Shown one piece after another: positions 4,933 to 5,871 of a stretch of 5,871 nucleotides of DNA. Each line of letters starts with the position of its first letter. The stretch's first letter is position 1. The stretch comes from an uncultured Lachnospiraceae bacterium. Lineage in GTDB: Bacteria > Bacillota > Clostridia > Lachnospirales > Lachnospiraceae. The notes under the pieces are model-generated. The model saw nothing but the letters and a program-made list of their open reading frames with translations. It did no database searches and was not told where the DNA came from. The DNA is taken from positions 1 to 5,871 of the forward strand of contig CAKRLN010000144.1 of NCBI GenBank assembly GCA_934359535.1, written 5' to 3'. A program made the translations under genes and the position numbers.

Positions 4933-5871
4933 CTATCCACATACAAGGATCTCTCTGTCACCTCCGCGCTCTGTAATTTTTCCTACAACAGCGGCAGGAA
5001 GTCCTGCTTTTTTTAACTCTTCCACGGCAGCATCGGCATCAGCTGCTTCTACCGCGGCAAGCAGTCCACCTGAGGTCTGTGGGTCATAAAGCACTTCTTC
5101 CATTGCAAACGGAACATTCTGGAAGGTAACAAAATCCTGCACATGGTTACGGTTTCTCTGCCCTGCTGCAGTCAATAGAAATTCATCCGCATAGGCAAGT
5201 GCCTCGTCAAATACCGGAACCTGATCTGCAAAAATCTGGCAGCTTTGTTTTCCACCCATCATTTCATGCAGATGCCCCAAAAAGCCGAAGCCTGTCACAT
5301 CCGTACATGCATGAACAGCATATTTTTTTAAAATTTCCGCTGCATATTTGTTTAAGGTTGTCATCGATTCCACGGCACCTGCAAGTGCCTCTGCCGATGC
5401 TTCCTTCACGCGGTCTGCTGTACAGATAATCCCAACGCCAAGCTTTTTGGTAAGGATCAACGCATCACCTAACCTTCCGGTATTATTGGCAAGTATCTTT
5501 TTCGGATTCACAAGTCCGGTCACGGAAAGTCCGTATTTTACCCCGGTATCGTTGATCGAGTGCCCTCCGGCGAGCGTTCCGCCAGCTTCCTGCACCTTCT
5601 CGGCTCCACCCCGCATAATCTCGCCTAAAATATTTAAATCCATCTGCTCCGGAAAGCATACGATATTCAGTGCCGTCTTGACCTCACCGCCCATCGCATA
5701 GATATCACTTAATGCATTTGCAGCTGCGATTTTTCCAAAGGTGTACGGATCTTCCACCATCGGCGGAAAAAAATCGAGTGTCTGCACAATAGCAAGCTCA
5801 TCACTGACCTGATAGACGGCTGCATCATCACAGCTGTCATAGCCGATCAGAAGCTTCGGATCACGTTCTCC
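4933..5871 (-). CDS. selD: Selenide, water dikinase SelD (selenophosphate synthetase), N-terminus cut by window edge
   Basis: SelD makes selenophosphate, the activated Se donor, from selenide and ATP. The frame is open for 312 residues from the window edge to a TAG at 4933. Relative to the roughly 345-residue E. coli enzyme, about 35-40 N-terminal residues are missing, including the catalytic Cys/Sec and the following Lys. Visible conserved parts, numbered from the window edge, are DDAAVY (15-20), TLDFF (31-35; Mg-binding Asp33), [12 protein letters not shown] (51-62; Asp56), AGGHS (101-105), [10 protein letters not shown] (191-200; Asp191) and DPQTSGG (263-269). These match the ATP- and Mg-binding positions of AIRS/GARS-fold kinases. 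A GTG at 5787 is only an internal valine codon, since homology continues upstream of it. It probably heads, or is internal to, an operon continuing into yedF. Confidence 0.95.
   Translation of the reverse strand, partial: GERDPKLLIGYDSCDDAAVYQVSDELAIVQTLDFFPPMVEDPYTFGKIAAANALSDIYAMGGEVKTALNIVCFPEQMDLNILGEIMRGGAEKVQEAGGTLAGGHSINDTGVKYGLSVTGLVNPKKILANNTGRLGDALILTKKLGVGIICTADRVKEASAEALAGAVESMTTLNKYAAEILKKYAVHACTDVTGFGFLGHLHEMMGGKQSCQIFADQVPVFDEALAYADEFLLTAAGQRNRNHVQDFVTFQNVPFAMEEVLYDPQTSGGLLAAVEAADADAAVEELKKAGLPAAVVGKITERGGDREILVCG

Noticed and set aside
4890..4955. tRNA-like sequence (AGGTTCGCTCGACCT resembling a T-arm) on the minus strand after selD
   Set aside because: The span that could pair its ends is only about 61 nt, overlaps the selD coding end, and has no anticodon arm. 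The T-arm likeness is best taken as chance, so no selC call is made.
4719..4961. Minus-strand 80-codon Lys-rich frame overlapping the end of selD
   Set aside because: It runs through the same repeats out of register and overlaps the selD C-terminus in another frame. It has no independent support as a gene.

Overview
All recognisable genes in this window lie on the minus strand. The protein sequences, the moderate GC content and the strong AGGAGG-type ribosome binding sites suggest a Firmicute, most likely a gut Lachnospiraceae (Roseburia/Blautia/Coprococcus-like). That placement is an inference from family resemblance and was not checked by a database search.

In transcription order (high to low coordinates) the window holds the following. 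(1) selD, selenide water dikinase, cut by the window edge so that its N-terminus is missing. (2) A 330-bp non-coding gap filled largely by three near-identical tandem units of about 73 bp. (3) yedF, a TusA-like plus DsrE-like fusion of selenium metabolism. (4) A 78-residue DUF3343 protein (putative Se/S carrier). (5) yqeB, the accessory protein of selenium-dependent molybdenum hydroxylases. (6) A class-V aminotransferase-fold cysteine desulfurase. (7) A roughly 400-bp gap holding a palindromic, MITE-like repeat element and a probable promoter. (8) The first three quarters of an alpha-phosphoglucomutase/phosphomannomutase gene (pgcA type), cut by the other window edge.

Genes 3 to 6 are tightly packed (gaps of 10, 37 and 12 bp, with SD sequences next to or overlapping upstream stop codons) and look like one operon with selD. 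Together they form the cassette linked by comparative genomics to the 'third' selenium trait. In this trait SelD makes selenophosphate, a NifS-like desulfurase and carrier proteins (YedF, DUF3343) are thought to deliver Se, and YqeB helps mature a labile-selenium molybdenum hydroxylase such as a xanthine dehydrogenase-type enzyme. No selA, selB, selC, ybbB, yqeC or hydroxylase gene is visible here, so the use of the selenium in this organism is inferred from the cassette. The phosphoglucomutase is a housekeeping sugar-phosphate gene with its own promoter and is probably unrelated.

The least explained parts are the two non-coding gaps: the 73-bp tandem array inside the selenium operon, and the palindromic element with terminal inverted repeats at its downstream boundary.
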